From Claveliimonas bilis (GTDB lineage: Bacteria; Bacillota; Clostridia; Lachnospirales; Lachnospiraceae), in contig NZ_AP027742.1 of NCBI RefSeq assembly GCF_030296775.1, forward strand, positions 744,001 through 808,000: DNA of 64,000 bases. Reading direction: 5' to 3'. Under the pieces are notes generated by a model. That model did no database searches. It worked only from the letters and a program-made list of their open reading frames with translations, and was not told the origin of the DNA. Positions 51,931 to 59,956 of the stretch are shown piece after piece. Position 1 is the stretch's first letter, and each line of letters begins with the position of its first letter. A program made the translations under genes and the position numbers.

Positions 51931-52392
51931 TTATCCTTCAATTGCAATATAGCTCTTATTTTCTACTGCTTTAGCATCCTTTTTCGGAATAGCAAGTTTC
52001 AGGATTCCATCTTCATATTTTGCCTTGATATCTTCCTGTGTAACGGCATCGCCTACATAGAAGCTTCGGCTCATAGCACCGGCATAACGCTCCTTGCGGA
52101 TGTATTTGCCTTTTTTATCTTTCTCATCTTTGTCAAGGCCTTTGGCAGCGGAAATGGTAAGATATCCGTTTTCAAGCTTTGCATTGATCTCATCTTTCTT
52201 AAAACCTGGGAGATCAATGTCTACTTCATAGCTGCTGTCAGTTTCTTTTACATCGGTTTTCATCATATTTTTTGCATGTTTTCCGTATAACGGATTTTTC
52301 TTTCCAAAGAAATATTTGTCAAAATCATCATTGAATGGGAAGTCCATCCAGTCATCAAATAAGTTTTCTCCAAAAATACTAGGCATCATCAT
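51931..52392 (-). CDS. Hsp20/alpha-crystallin small heat-shock protein
   Basis: 153 residues. N-terminus MMMPSIFGENLFDDWMDFPF, then the alpha-crystallin domain (about 45-140): DVKETDSSYEVDIDLPGFKKDEINAKLENGYLTISAAK, RSFYVGD, IKAKYEDGILKLAIPKK (the conserved GxLxxxxP variant). C-terminal tail ENKSYIAIEG. It acts as an ATP-independent holdase, like Hsp18 of clostridia. AGGAGATATG is the start region. The gene has a ~120-nt leader behind a promoter that overlaps a CIRCE-like operator. Confidence 0.93.
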   Translation of the reverse strand: MMMPSIFGENLFDDWMDFPFNDDFDKYFFGKKNPLYGKHAKNMMKTDVKETDSSYEVDIDLPGFKKDEINAKLENGYLTISAAKGLDKDEKDKKGKYIRKERYAGAMSRSFYVGDAVTQEDIKAKYEDGILKLAIPKKDAKAVENKSYIAIEG

Positions 52393-52521
52393 AAGTCATA
52401 TCTCCTTTCAAAAGATATATATTAAATTGTTTTTAGCACTGTCGGAGAAATCCGAGGTGTAGAGTTTCGGGAACATGGAAGAGAAAGCTCTTTTTTGTAT
52501 CTCTTCCTTTGTTCTAGTTGT

Positions 52522-52564
52522 AATATAACACTTATTATTAGAGCTGTCAATAGTTGAGTGCTAA
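52522..52564 (-). promoter_or_regulatory. hsp20 promoter with overlapping CIRCE-like HrcA operator
   Basis: On the minus strand, TTGACA (52550-52545), a 17-nt spacer and TATATT (52527-52522). Overlapping the -35 is TTAGCACTC-N9-CAGCTCTAA (52564-52538). The left CIRCE half is perfect and the right half matches 6 of 9, with the standard 9-bp gap. This predicts HrcA repression and heat induction, perhaps with lower affinity. The intergenic stretch 52393-52706 otherwise holds the IS30 left end. Confidence 0.75.
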
Positions 52565-52706
52565 TTTTTTTGAAAAATTTTTTATCCCGTTAATTGAAAA
52601 AGTTATTTCTGATTTTTTTCCTTTTTTGCTTCTCTATAAATCAGGGGTGGATTTTACCTTTGCAATCGTGTTATCCTGTACTCCCCGGAGCGGATTGGAG
52701 GTCATC

Positions 52707-54026
52707 ATGGCAACTCATCATATTGGTAACTTTAAGCATCTTACTCTTTCTGATCGTGCAGAGATTGAAATCATGATCGAAAAAGGCTTCTCTTTTTCTC
52801 AAATGGCCAGGGCTCTTTCCAAAGACTCCTCTACCATCTCTAAAGAAATCCGGCGGCATCGTTTCCTTGTTCCACACTATCGGGACGAGAACAGCCGCAG
52901 ACGCTCGGAATGCGCTCATTTTTCTTCCTGTACCAGGCAGCACCTGTGCGGACGCACTTCCTGTCTCTCCCTTTGCTCCAAATGCCGCAGCAAGCGCTGT
53001 TCTTTTTACTGTCCGGACTTTTCTCCCTTGATCTGTCCACGGCTCTTAAAGCCTCCTTACGTTTGCAACAGCTGTCCTAAACTGCGTACTTGTTCCCATG
53101 ACTTCTATTTTTATCGGGCAAAATACGCAGAAGATTCCTATCAGGAGGTCAAATCTTCTTCCAGATCCGGGATCAATCAGTCTCCGGAATCCCTGGAAAA
53201 ACTGGACAAGCTCATCTCTCCTCTTTTGAAGCAAGGGCAGCCTCTGTCCCATATTTATCTCACCCACAGGGAGGAGATCAACTGTTCCCAGCGGACTCTT
53301 TACAACTATATCGATCTCCGTTGTTTCTCTGCAGTAAATCTGGATCTCCCCAGAAAAGTTTCTTATAAACCCAGGAAAAAACGGCGGTCTGAACCAGAAA
53401 TTCCCGGCTATCGTATGGGGCGCACATATCTGGACTTTGAGCAGTACATAGCCGCTCATCCAGACTGTTCCATTGTGGAAATGGATGTGGTGGAAGGCGC
53501 CGGCGGCAAAAGCTCTCCTGTCCTCCTTACTCTTTTCTTTCGCAGCTGTTCCTTTATGCTCCTTTTTCTCATGGAGAGCGACTGCAGAGCTTCTGTCAGG
53601 GATGTTTTTGACTTCCTATATGCCTCCCTGGGACCTGCCCGGTATTCTAGGCTTTTTTCCGTGATCCTGACGGATAATGGTTCCTCTTTTAAAGATCCTT
53701 CCGTCTTTGAACGAAATAATGGCCATGGTTCTCATACTCTCATTTTCTACTGTGACCCGATGGCTTCCTGGCAAAAGGGAAGGTTGGAAAAGAACCATGA
53801 ATTTATCCGCTATGTTCTTCCCAAGGGAAAAACTTTCTCCGGGTTGACACAGGCACAGGCCACGCTCATAGCTAATCATATCAATAGTACGGCAAGAGCC
53901 AGTCTAAACGGCTGCACCCCGTTTGAACTGGCTCTTCTCCTATTGGACAGAAAACTGCTGGAGCTCTGCCATATGGCATGGATCCCGGCTGATCAGGTCA
54001 CACTGAAACCTACGCTTTTAAAGTAA
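52707..54026 (+). CDS. IS30-family transposase
   Basis: 439 residues. N-terminal HTH (about 8-50): HLTLSDRAEIEIMIEKGFSFSQMARALSKDSSTISKEIRRH. A Cys-rich middle part (CSKCRSKRCSFYCPDF, CNSCPKLRTC) may bind zinc. The DDE integrase core is: first Asp in IVEMDVVEG, second Asp in ILTDNGSSF (with the phage-integrase-like FKDPSVFE), and Glu in KGRLEKNHEFIRYVLPKG. It is intact. ATG 52707 is preceded by GGATTGGAGG; an open frame starting at 52554 overlaps the CIRCE site and is rejected. Confidence 0.92.
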   Translation: MATHHIGNFKHLTLSDRAEIEIMIEKGFSFSQMARALSKDSSTISKEIRRHRFLVPHYRDENSRRRSECAHFSSCTRQHLCGRTSCLSLCSKCRSKRCSFYCPDFSPLICPRLLKPPYVCNSCPKLRTCSHDFYFYRAKYAEDSYQEVKSSSRSGINQSPESLEKLDKLISPLLKQGQPLSHIYLTHREEINCSQRTLYNYIDLRCFSAVNLDLPRKVSYKPRKKRRSEPEIPGYRMGRTYLDFEQYIAAHPDCSIVEMDVVEGAGGKSSPVLLTLFFRSCSFMLLFLMESDCRASVRDVFDFLYASLGPARYSRLFSVILTDNGSSFKDPSVFERNNGHGSHTLIFYCDPMASWQKGRLEKNHEFIRYVLPKGKTFSGLTQAQATLIANHINSTARASLNGCTPFELALLLLDRKLLELCHMAWIPADQVTLKPTLLK

Positions 54027-54100
54027 ATTTTTTCAACAACCTAAAATACAGAAAGCTCCGGGCCAATGACAGGATTTCATACAAACCATACAGAAAAACC

Positions 54101-54290
54101 GGTGGAAGTTAGTTTTTCAAAAACACTTCCTGCGGTCTTTTTTGAATGTCATAAAATACACATCCAGCTGCTTTTCTCCTTTTCATTATAAAGAAAATGT
54201 CTCTTAAAATCTATGGAAATCCAGAAATAAGTTTTTCTAAAATCCTTTATTTATCGATAAGATCCGATGGTGGAAATTAGTTTTTCATTT
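54101..54290 (+). repeat. Three copies of the IS30 terminal motif
   Basis: Three similar ~20-bp blocks in the same orientation: GGTGGAAGTTAGTTTTTCAA (54101-54120), CCAGAAATAAGTTTTTCTAA (54221-54240) and GGTGGAAATTAGTTTTTCAT (54269-54288). The last is the right inverted repeat. The region 54027-54423 (about 400 bp) contains no gene. The inner copies may be extra transposase-binding sites or remnants of earlier ends. Confidence 0.6.
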
Positions 54291-54423
54291 AACCAAAATT
54301 TTTTATCGGGTTTTTATTTTTGCATAAATATTTCTCAATCAATCACTCCTATCTTAAATATAAGTATAGAAAAAGCGGTTGATCTCCAAAGGAGTAACCG
54401 CTTTGTGTGGGATATGAAATTGT

Positions 54424-54753
54424 TTATTGCTTTGTATGGACGCTTAACTGTTCTTCAATGTTGCGTCCGCTGTACATAACACGAAGAATTGTTACCACCT
54501 GTTCTTCCGCATCTGGAAGATAAAACACGATATAGTTATCTACCGCAACAAAACGTAAACCTCGGCTATGCCACGGTTCTTTCCCATATCTCGGAAAGCG
54601 TTCCGGCATTTCATTTAAACTTAATATCTGTTTTTCCAAACGTTCCAGTTGCTTTCCTGCATTTTCTGGTGACAAAAGTTCAAAAGCGATATACTCAAAT
54701 ATCCCTCGAAAATCTTCCTCAGCCTGCATTGACGTGACTACGTTAAAAATCAT
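54424..54753 (-). CDS. RelE/ParE-family toxin
   Basis: 109 residues of the RelE/ParE fold (plasmid_stabil). It contains FNVVTSMQAEEDFRGIFEYIAFELLSPENAGKQLERLEKQI, then RYGKEPWHSRGLRFVAVDNYIVFYLPDAEEQVVTILRVMYSGRNIEEQL, the ParE-like ending with R-x-M-Y-x-G-R. It may inhibit translation or gyrase. It starts 4 bp inside the antitoxin gene, so the two are translationally coupled. The partner overlap and the antitoxin DinJ-like family support a genuine module. Confidence 0.87.
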   Translation of the reverse strand: MIFNVVTSMQAEEDFRGIFEYIAFELLSPENAGKQLERLEKQILSLNEMPERFPRYGKEPWHSRGLRFVAVDNYIVFYLPDAEEQVVTILRVMYSGRNIEEQLSVHTKQ

Positions 54754-55055
54754 AAGCCATAATCTTTGCGAATATCAGCAAAAACCGTCTTTGCATCTTT
54801 GGTTCGACCTGCTTTCATATCCGCATATCCTTTCTCCAGCTCTGCGTGCAGTTCTTCTGTTCCCAGCATACTTATATCTGTAGGCGTTCTGTCTGGGATT
54901 TTTACTTCAAAGGGAAGTCCTCGATGTAAGATAATCTGTTTATAAAACATATTGATAGCATTAGAAGCAGGAATACCCAGTGTGGAGAGGATTTTTTCAG
55001 CCTGCTCTTTGATTTCAGGCTCTATTCTCGCATATAAATTTGCTGACTTTGCCAT
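54750..55055 (-). CDS. RelB/DinJ-family antitoxin
   Basis: 101 residues. N-terminal ribbon-helix-helix: AKSANLYARIEPEIKEQAEKILSTLGIPASNAINMFYKQIILHRGLPFEVKIP, the DinJ/RelB signature. The C-terminal half (ADMKAGRTKDAKTVFADIRKDYGL) should wrap the toxin. GAAAGGAG lies 7 nt before the ATG. It probably represses its own promoter. Confidence 0.88.
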   Translation of the reverse strand: MAKSANLYARIEPEIKEQAEKILSTLGIPASNAINMFYKQIILHRGLPFEVKIPDRTPTDISMLGTEELHAELEKGYADMKAGRTKDAKTVFADIRKDYGL

Positions 55056-55093
55056 AATAACAACGCTCCTTTCTCGTGCATATCTTTTTCTTT

Positions 55094-55122
55094 ATCATAC
55101 ACAAATGTCCGTACAATAGCAA
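55094..55122 (-). promoter_or_regulatory. Putative promoter of the toxin-antitoxin operon
   Basis: Minus strand: TTGCTA (55122-55117), 17-nt spacer, TATGAT (55099-55094), 39 nt before the antitoxin start. Confidence 0.5.
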
Positions 55123-55213
55123 TACATTATTACTTGCATTCCACTGATACGGTTGAACAGATTTAACGTTCTGTCCGAAATGGTTCGTTTTTCGCGTCTC
55201 CGTCTCTCTTTTT

Positions 55214-55912
55214 TTATTCAGGCGCATTCAACCATTTCTGCGTATAAGGGCAAACAGCAAAACAAAGGCCGCACAGATCAGCTTCAATGCCAGTGGATTC
55301 TTTCATACGCTGAAGCTGTGTGCTGTAACAGATTTCCCGGTGGAAGAGCTCTTCCCGTTTTGTTTCGGGGTTCCATAAATGCCCGGTCAGAGCCTTTGCC
55401 GGACAGCTTTTCACACAGATGTCGCAGGTGCCGCATTGACTCTTGGTGACTGGAAAATCAAAAGGAAGAGGAGCGTCCGTAACGAGGCTGGACAGCCGGA
55501 TAGCACTTCCATATTCTTTTGTGACAAGCAGACAGCTTTTTCCGATCCAGCCAAGTCCTGCTCTGGTTGCTACGGTTTTGTGGGGGAGCGGCGTCCGCCA
55601 TTCCTCATTTTGTTTTACTGTTTTTGTTGTATTGGCATATGCGTTAAAACCATTTTTTATCAGAAATTCGGCTCCGCATGAAACAATTTCATCCAATCTG
55701 GCGTTCAGGGAATGATAGGCATCATAATATTCCTTTGTAGGAGCTGTTTTCAGATCCTGAACAATGTGTCTTGGTACGGGGACAGCTACAGAAACGCCTG
55801 TTTTCATATTCCCATCAACGACTCCGGATAAATCGGCGACTCCTGTCAGTTTTGCCCCTTTTTCTTTCAGAAGAGTAAATAATTCCTTTTTTAGTAAAGA
55901 GATGTCACTCAT
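55214..55912 (-). CDS. QueG-like (epoxyqueuosine reductase-related) Fe-S protein
   Basis: 232 residues. The N-terminal part contains AVPVPRHIVQDL and PLPHKTVATRAGLGWIGKSCLLVTKEYGSAIRLSSLVTDAPL, the signature of the QueG/4Fe-4S double-cluster family. The C-terminal ferredoxin-type clusters are CGTCDICVKSCPAKAL and LCGLCFAVCPYT. It lacks the HEAT-repeat C-terminus of true QueG, so a role in tRNA queuosine synthesis is uncertain. It resembles the short homologues common in clostridia. Transcribed alone. Confidence 0.82.
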   Translation of the reverse strand: MSDISLLKKELFTLLKEKGAKLTGVADLSGVVDGNMKTGVSVAVPVPRHIVQDLKTAPTKEYYDAYHSLNARLDEIVSCGAEFLIKNGFNAYANTTKTVKQNEEWRTPLPHKTVATRAGLGWIGKSCLLVTKEYGSAIRLSSLVTDAPLPFDFPVTKSQCGTCDICVKSCPAKALTGHLWNPETKREELFHREICYSTQLQRMKESTGIEADLCGLCFAVCPYTQKWLNAPE

Positions 55913-56064
55913 GTTGCGTCCCCCTTTTTGTTAATGTCAAAATTATAGTTATATTATATCAGAAATTTATCTATATTTAAAAGAAAATACAGATAAAATA
56001 TTGACTAATATCTAAAATGGAACTACAATTATTCATATAATAAAGAAGAAAGGAGTGCTGTATT

Positions 56065-56409
56065 ATGACGGCAGAAGTATTATCTATTTTAGTATTTGCG
56101 GTTGTTCTGGTTGTTGTTTGCTGGATGTTTGCAGAATACTGGATTAGCGTCAGAAGCAGAGGAACCGGAGAGGACGTTGGTAAACTTCGTTTTGGAAGCC
56201 GTACAGCGTTTGCGCTGACCCATTTCTGGAAAGCGGTGGATGATGCAGGAGACATTCCTAAGGAGAAGTTAAGAAAAGAAATGAGTCTTGTAAATCAGCC
56301 GGGGGCAGACCGCAGTTTCAGAGAAGTGCAATGCAGCACAGGACGCATGGCCGATACGAAAGAAGTGGAAGTGACAAGGAAGAAATACAAAATGAAGGAG
56401 AATATGTAA
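56065..56409 (+). CDS. Small membrane-anchored protein of unknown function
   Basis: 114 residues. An N-terminal transmembrane helix (about 6-26: LSILVFAVVLVVVCWMFAEYW) is followed by a basic, hydrophilic domain ending KKYKMKENM. AAAGGAG precedes the ATG. No family recognised. A strong terminator follows. Confidence 0.6.
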   Translation: MTAEVLSILVFAVVLVVVCWMFAEYWISVRSRGTGEDVGKLRFGSRTAFALTHFWKAVDDAGDIPKEKLRKEMSLVNQPGADRSFREVQCSTGRMADTKEVEVTRKKYKMKENM

Positions 56410-56444
56410 TTCATGGAAAAAGGAATATCCAGATCCGGACGATG

Positions 56445-56483
56445 AATGCGGTCATTCTGATCAAAAAGGAATGACCGCATTTG
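56445..56483 (+). terminator. Terminator after the small membrane protein gene
   Basis: AATGCGGTCATTC pairs with GAATGACCGCATT around an 11-nt loop. Confidence 0.8.
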
Positions 56484-56588
56484 CTTTCCGAAACTGGACA
56501 AGGCAGACGTTGTGGATTAAAATAAATATATAGAAACAGCCTGGCTGCCGCCGGACTTGGCGGTCAGAACAATGAGGAGGGAATTGTT

Positions 56589-56750
56589 ATGACAGAAGAA
56601 CTGATCAGAGAATTAAAACATGTAAAAAATGCTCTTGTAAATAAAGAATTATCGGGTGACGAATGGGAAGAAAAGCAGGAAATGGTAAAAAAACTGGAGG
56701 ATGTGACTTCGTATTTAAAAGATGCCCTGGGGCAGGGGATTGAGTTTTAG
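56589..56750 (+). CDS. Small helical protein, 53 residues
   Basis: The frame reads MTEELIRELKHVKNAL, a Glu/Lys-rich helical body (NKELSGDEWEEKQEMVKKLEDV) and ends in ALGQGIEF. GAGGAGGG lies 7 nt upstream of the ATG, which makes it a credible gene although too short for most gene finders. It lies 25 nt upstream of the HAD phosphatase gene. Unknown function. Confidence 0.6.
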   Translation: MTEELIRELKHVKNALVNKELSGDEWEEKQEMVKKLEDVTSYLKDALGQGIEF

Positions 56751-56775
56751 AAAGGATACCTGGAGACGTTAATAA

Positions 56776-57429
56776 ATGATAGAGACATTGATTTTTGACA
56801 TGGATGGCCTTTTGTTTGATTCAGAGCGGGTAGTGCAAAGGTCTTGGAATATAGCAGGCAATGAGTTGGGATTCGGATTGGTTGGCGAGAATATTTACAA
56901 TACGCTGGGAATGAATCTGAAAAGCCGGACAGACTATTTCAAAAGAGTCTATGGTGCGGACTTTCCGATGGATCGTTTTGCAGAAAGAACAAGAGAAATT
57001 TACTATGAAATAGCCAGGGAGGAGGGAGTTCCTCTGAAACCGGGAGTAAGAGCTCTTCTGGAGTATGGAAAACAGCATGGATACAAGATGGGGGTTGCTA
57101 CATCATCCCGCCAGGAGCATGCAGTAAATGCAATGAAGGAAAAAGGAATATACGACTATTTTAATAATTGTGTATTTGGGGATATGGTTGAAAACGCCAA
57201 GCCGGATCCTGAAATTTATGAAACAGCATGTAAAAGGCTTGGAACCGAGCCTGAAAATGCAATGGCCCTGGAGGATGCGCCTAATGGAATATACTCTGCC
57301 AGCCGGGCTGGAATGTATGCGGTGATGATACCGGACCTGGTACAGCCGGACGAGGTTATGAAAAGGACAGCCTATCGGATATGCAGGGATTTGTATGAAG
57401 TGATAGACTTGTTGGAACATATGAAATGA
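56776..57429 (+). CDS. HAD-superfamily phosphatase (beta-PGM-like)
   Basis: 217 residues. Motif I DMDGLLFDSE (about 8-17, nucleophile Asp8 and acid Asp10), motif II VATSSR (Ser), motif III Lys in NAKPDPEIYETACKRLG, and motif IV ALEDAPNGIYSASRAGM. It has a C1-type helical cap. It could be a beta-phosphoglucomutase-like or broad-specificity sugar-phosphate phosphatase. It lies behind the small helical gene and ends at a strong bidirectional terminator. Confidence 0.88.
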   Translation: MIETLIFDMDGLLFDSERVVQRSWNIAGNELGFGLVGENIYNTLGMNLKSRTDYFKRVYGADFPMDRFAERTREIYYEIAREEGVPLKPGVRALLEYGKQHGYKMGVATSSRQEHAVNAMKEKGIYDYFNNCVFGDMVENAKPDPEIYETACKRLGTEPENAMALEDAPNGIYSASRAGMYAVMIPDLVQPDEVMKRTAYRICRDLYEVIDLLEHMK

Positions 57430-57438
57430 TAAAAAATA

Positions 57439-57488
57439 GCGGGAGCCGCAGCAAACTTACATTTTGCTGCGGCTCCCGTTGTTTTTTT
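57439..57488. terminator. Bidirectional terminator between HAD gene and nagB
   Basis: CGGGAGCCGCAGCAAA pairs perfectly with TTTGCTGCGGCTCCCG around a 7-8 nt loop, with an A tract before and T7 after. Confidence 0.9.
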
Positions 57489-58215
57489 AATCAATCTTGG
57501 ATAATGCTGCTTCGTCAGCTACCAGTGTTACATCCGGATGAAGCTGAAGGATGGATGCCGGTACCTTTGGAGTGATCGGTCCGAAAAATGCTTCCTTTAC
57601 AGTATCCGCCTTGTCGGCGCCGCTGACCACAATAAGGATTTTTTTTGCCCTCATAATGGTACCGATCCCCATAGTGTAAGCCTGACGGGGAACTTCGTCG
57701 GCGGATGCGAAGAATCGTTTGTTTGCTTCGATCGTGCGTTCCTGCAGATTGACACAGTGAGTATCATCAGGGAAGATATCATCTGGTTCATTGAACCCGA
57801 TGTGTCCATTGTGTCCCAGACCAAGAAGCTGCAGATCTACTCCGCCAAGAGACTGGATCAGCTCTTCATACTGTCTGCATTCCTGATCGCTGTCCTCTTT
57901 TGTACCGTCCGGCAGATGTGTACGGCCGTCTGGAATGTTGACATGATCAAAAAGATGATGGTGCATAAAGTAATAGTAGCTCTGGTCATTGTCCCGTGGA
58001 AGCCCTTTGTATTCGTCCAGGTTCACTGTTGTGATTCCGGAAAAATCCAAATCTCCATCTTCATACCACTTCACCAGATTTTCATAGGTTCCGATCGGCG
58101 TGGAGCCGGTGGCAAGACCGAGAACGCTGTCAGGTTTTAAAGTAACCTGTGCAGAGATGATGTGCGCCGCTTTACGGCTCATTTCTTCGTAATTTTTTGT
58201 TTTGTAGATTTTCAT
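57487..58215 (-). CDS. nagB: Glucosamine-6-phosphate deaminase
   Basis: 242 residues. It converts glucosamine-6-phosphate to fructose-6-phosphate and ammonia. Features: LGLATGSTPIGTYENLV (phosphate loop, about 33-49), TVNLDEYKGLPRDNDQSYYYFMHHHLFDHVNI (catalytic Asp in NLDEY), GLGHNGHIGFNEPDD with the catalytic His, and SGADKADTVKEAFFGPITPKVPAS. Full length for the bacterial enzyme. GGAGGATATA precedes the ATG. Its neighbour on the same strand is the CBM9-like gene upstream. It feeds amino sugars into glycolysis. Confidence 0.95.
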   Translation of the reverse strand: MKIYKTKNYEEMSRKAAHIISAQVTLKPDSVLGLATGSTPIGTYENLVKWYEDGDLDFSGITTVNLDEYKGLPRDNDQSYYYFMHHHLFDHVNIPDGRTHLPDGTKEDSDQECRQYEELIQSLGGVDLQLLGLGHNGHIGFNEPDDIFPDDTHCVNLQERTIEANKRFFASADEVPRQAYTMGIGTIMRAKKILIVVSGADKADTVKEAFFGPITPKVPASILQLHPDVTLVADEAALSKID

Positions 58216-58239
58216 AGAAATATATCCTCCTGATACAAA

Positions 58240-58836
58240 TTATTCCAATATTGCAGAAGCAAAATATTCCGGCAGATGGAAAGACGGAGTGGAAGAAAGA
58301 ATCGGTGCATACGCTGCATAATGTTCCACGTCTTTTGTCTCGGAAATTTTGTAAAAGTTGCAGGAGATGGTATCTCCGGCTTTGAATGAAAGTGCCCCGT
58401 AAATGTGCTCCAGTACGGAGAGGGGAATGCGGATAGAAGCAGTCCACCGGTCTTCCTCGATTTCGGTCCGGCACTGGAACATTGCCATGTCCTCTTTGGA
58501 AAAATAGGAACGGTACACTCTGGATGGGCCGTAAGCGGCAAGGAGGGCGCCGTTGGCGTTCACTTCGAAATTAAGATAGACTTCCTGTTCCGGAATGAAC
58601 TGAAAAAACGCTTCCATGGCACTGTCCCGGTAAACGGGGTCAAAATCTTCCGTGTAGGTGCGTAAGGGGTCCTTTTCTTCGCATACCATACGCACATAAA
58701 ATCCATCCTCTGGAATAAAACCAATATAAAAGTAAGTACGGGGGATGGATTTTGTACCCCACAGGAGATGAGTGATTTCCAGTGGGGCAAGATTATTTAA
58801 TTCGTCTTTGTTTTTCAGTATTTTAATTTTCATCAT
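58240..58836 (-). CDS. CBM9-like carbohydrate-binding domain protein
   Basis: 198 residues: THLLWGTKSIPRTYFYIGFIPEDGFYVRMVCEEKDPLRTYTEDFDPVYRDSAMEAFFQF with later RWTASIRIPLSVL and FKAGDTISCNFYKISE. The pattern (CxVEIFL-like DSxxE-FF, FNFYK) matches the CBM9_2/DOMON-like fold found in carbohydrate- or heme-binding modules. There is no signal peptide, so it is cytoplasmic. Its place upstream of nagB may be fortuitous. Confidence 0.65.
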   Translation of the reverse strand: MMKIKILKNKDELNNLAPLEITHLLWGTKSIPRTYFYIGFIPEDGFYVRMVCEEKDPLRTYTEDFDPVYRDSAMEAFFQFIPEQEVYLNFEVNANGALLAAYGPSRVYRSYFSKEDMAMFQCRTEIEEDRWTASIRIPLSVLEHIYGALSFKAGDTISCNFYKISETKDVEHYAAYAPILSSTPSFHLPEYFASAILE

Positions 58837-58931
58837 AAGTTCAATTTACCAGACAAAAGAGGGAAATACAATACGGAGAAGCATAATAGCAAAGAATGTA
58901 CAAAAAAAAGCATAAATTGTGCTTATCCGGA

Positions 58932-59789
58932 CTATTTTTCCCATCTTCCGGATGCTCCGCAGGGGAGATAAAGGCCTGTACTGGTAACCGGAAGGGCAAT
59001 CTCCTGAGATTCTACATGTCCGTGGTATTTTTTCAGCTCTGTACTGAGCATATAAGTAAGGACGGCAGGCGCCAGTCCGGTTGTATAAGAGTTTACAAGG
59101 AAGAACAGGGGATCATCCGACAAAATCTTTGTACACAGATGAATAAAGGGATGTATGGATTCTTCGATTTTCCAGATTTCCCCTTTGGGGCCTCTTCCGT
59201 ATGACGGAGGGTCCATGATAATGGCGTCATAATGATTTCCCCGGCGTATCTCCCGTTCCACGAATTTGACGCAGTCATCTACAAGCCAGCGGATGGGTGC
59301 CTCTTTCAGTCCCGATGAAACGGCGTTTTCCTTGGCCCATGTCACCATTCCCTTGGAAGCGTCCACATGGGTAACGGAAGCTCCCGCGGCAGCGGCGGCA
59401 AGAGTAGCGCCACCTGTGTAGGCGAAAAGGTTCAGAACTTTAACCGGCCGCCCGGCGTTTTTAATTTTTTCGGAAAACCAGTCCCAGTTAGCGGCCTGTT
59501 CGGGAAACAGTCCTGTGTGCTTGAAATTAAAGGGCTTCAGGTTAAAAGTCAGATCCCGGTAATGGATGGACCATTGCTGCGGGAGATCGAAAAATTCCCA
59601 TTCGCCGCCGCCTTTTTTGCTTCGGTGATAATGGGCGTTTCTTGACTTCCATCCGGGGAGTTTTCTGGGAGTATTCCAGATGACCTGAGGGTCCGGGCGG
59701 ACCAGAAGGTATTTGCCCCAGCGTTCCAGCTTTTCTCCGTTGCTGCAGTCCAGTACTTCATAATCTTTCCATTTATCTGCAATCCACAT
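58932..59789 (-). CDS. Class I SAM-dependent methyltransferase, RlmI/RlmK-like
   Basis: 285 residues. AdoMet motif I VLNLFAYTGGATLAAAAAGA (about 117-136), motif II VDASKGMVTWAKENA, and catalytic MDPPSYGRGPKGE (about 192-204), the signature of the Methyltrans_SAM family (rRNA m5C or m2G enzymes). It lacks the N-terminal PUA domain of E. coli RlmI, so the target may differ. GGATTTTACAGATT lies upstream of the ATG without a clear SD. Confidence 0.82.
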   Translation of the reverse strand: MWIADKWKDYEVLDCSNGEKLERWGKYLLVRPDPQVIWNTPRKLPGWKSRNAHYHRSKKGGGEWEFFDLPQQWSIHYRDLTFNLKPFNFKHTGLFPEQAANWDWFSEKIKNAGRPVKVLNLFAYTGGATLAAAAAGASVTHVDASKGMVTWAKENAVSSGLKEAPIRWLVDDCVKFVEREIRRGNHYDAIIMDPPSYGRGPKGEIWKIEESIHPFIHLCTKILSDDPLFFLVNSYTTGLAPAVLTYMLSTELKKYHGHVESQEIALPVTSTGLYLPCGASGRWEK

Positions 59790-59956
59790 AATCTGTAAAA
59801 TCCTCTCTATAATAAATAATATTCATAGTCGCTGACATTATTTTAGCCCGTGACGAGCGCGAAATCAATATTTTTCTTTACCTTTTGCATTATCAGTGAT
59901 AGACTGAATCTATAAGTGGATAAAGAGCCACAAATCCGTAAAAAGGGGGAAGAAAA

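Larger units (their letters stand above)
52589..54294 (+). mobile_element. IS30-family insertion sequence
   Basis: Imperfect terminal inverted repeats (left GTTAATTGAAAAAGTTATTTC at 52589-52609; right matched by GAAATTAGTTTTTCATTTAAC near 54272-54292, about 18 of 21 positions). Both ends are flanked by AAAATTTTTTATC in direct orientation (about 52574-52586 and 54296-54308), which may be a target-site duplication or an original AT-rich target. The right noncoding part is long (about 270 bp) and holds further copies of the terminal motif. The left end is only 25 bp from the hsp20 CIRCE site. Confidence 0.7.

Noticed and set aside
52554-52706. N-terminal extension of the IS30 transposase
   Set aside because: It overlaps the CIRCE site and the inverted repeat and is not similar to IS30 N-termini; the ATG at 52707 has its own ribosome binding site.
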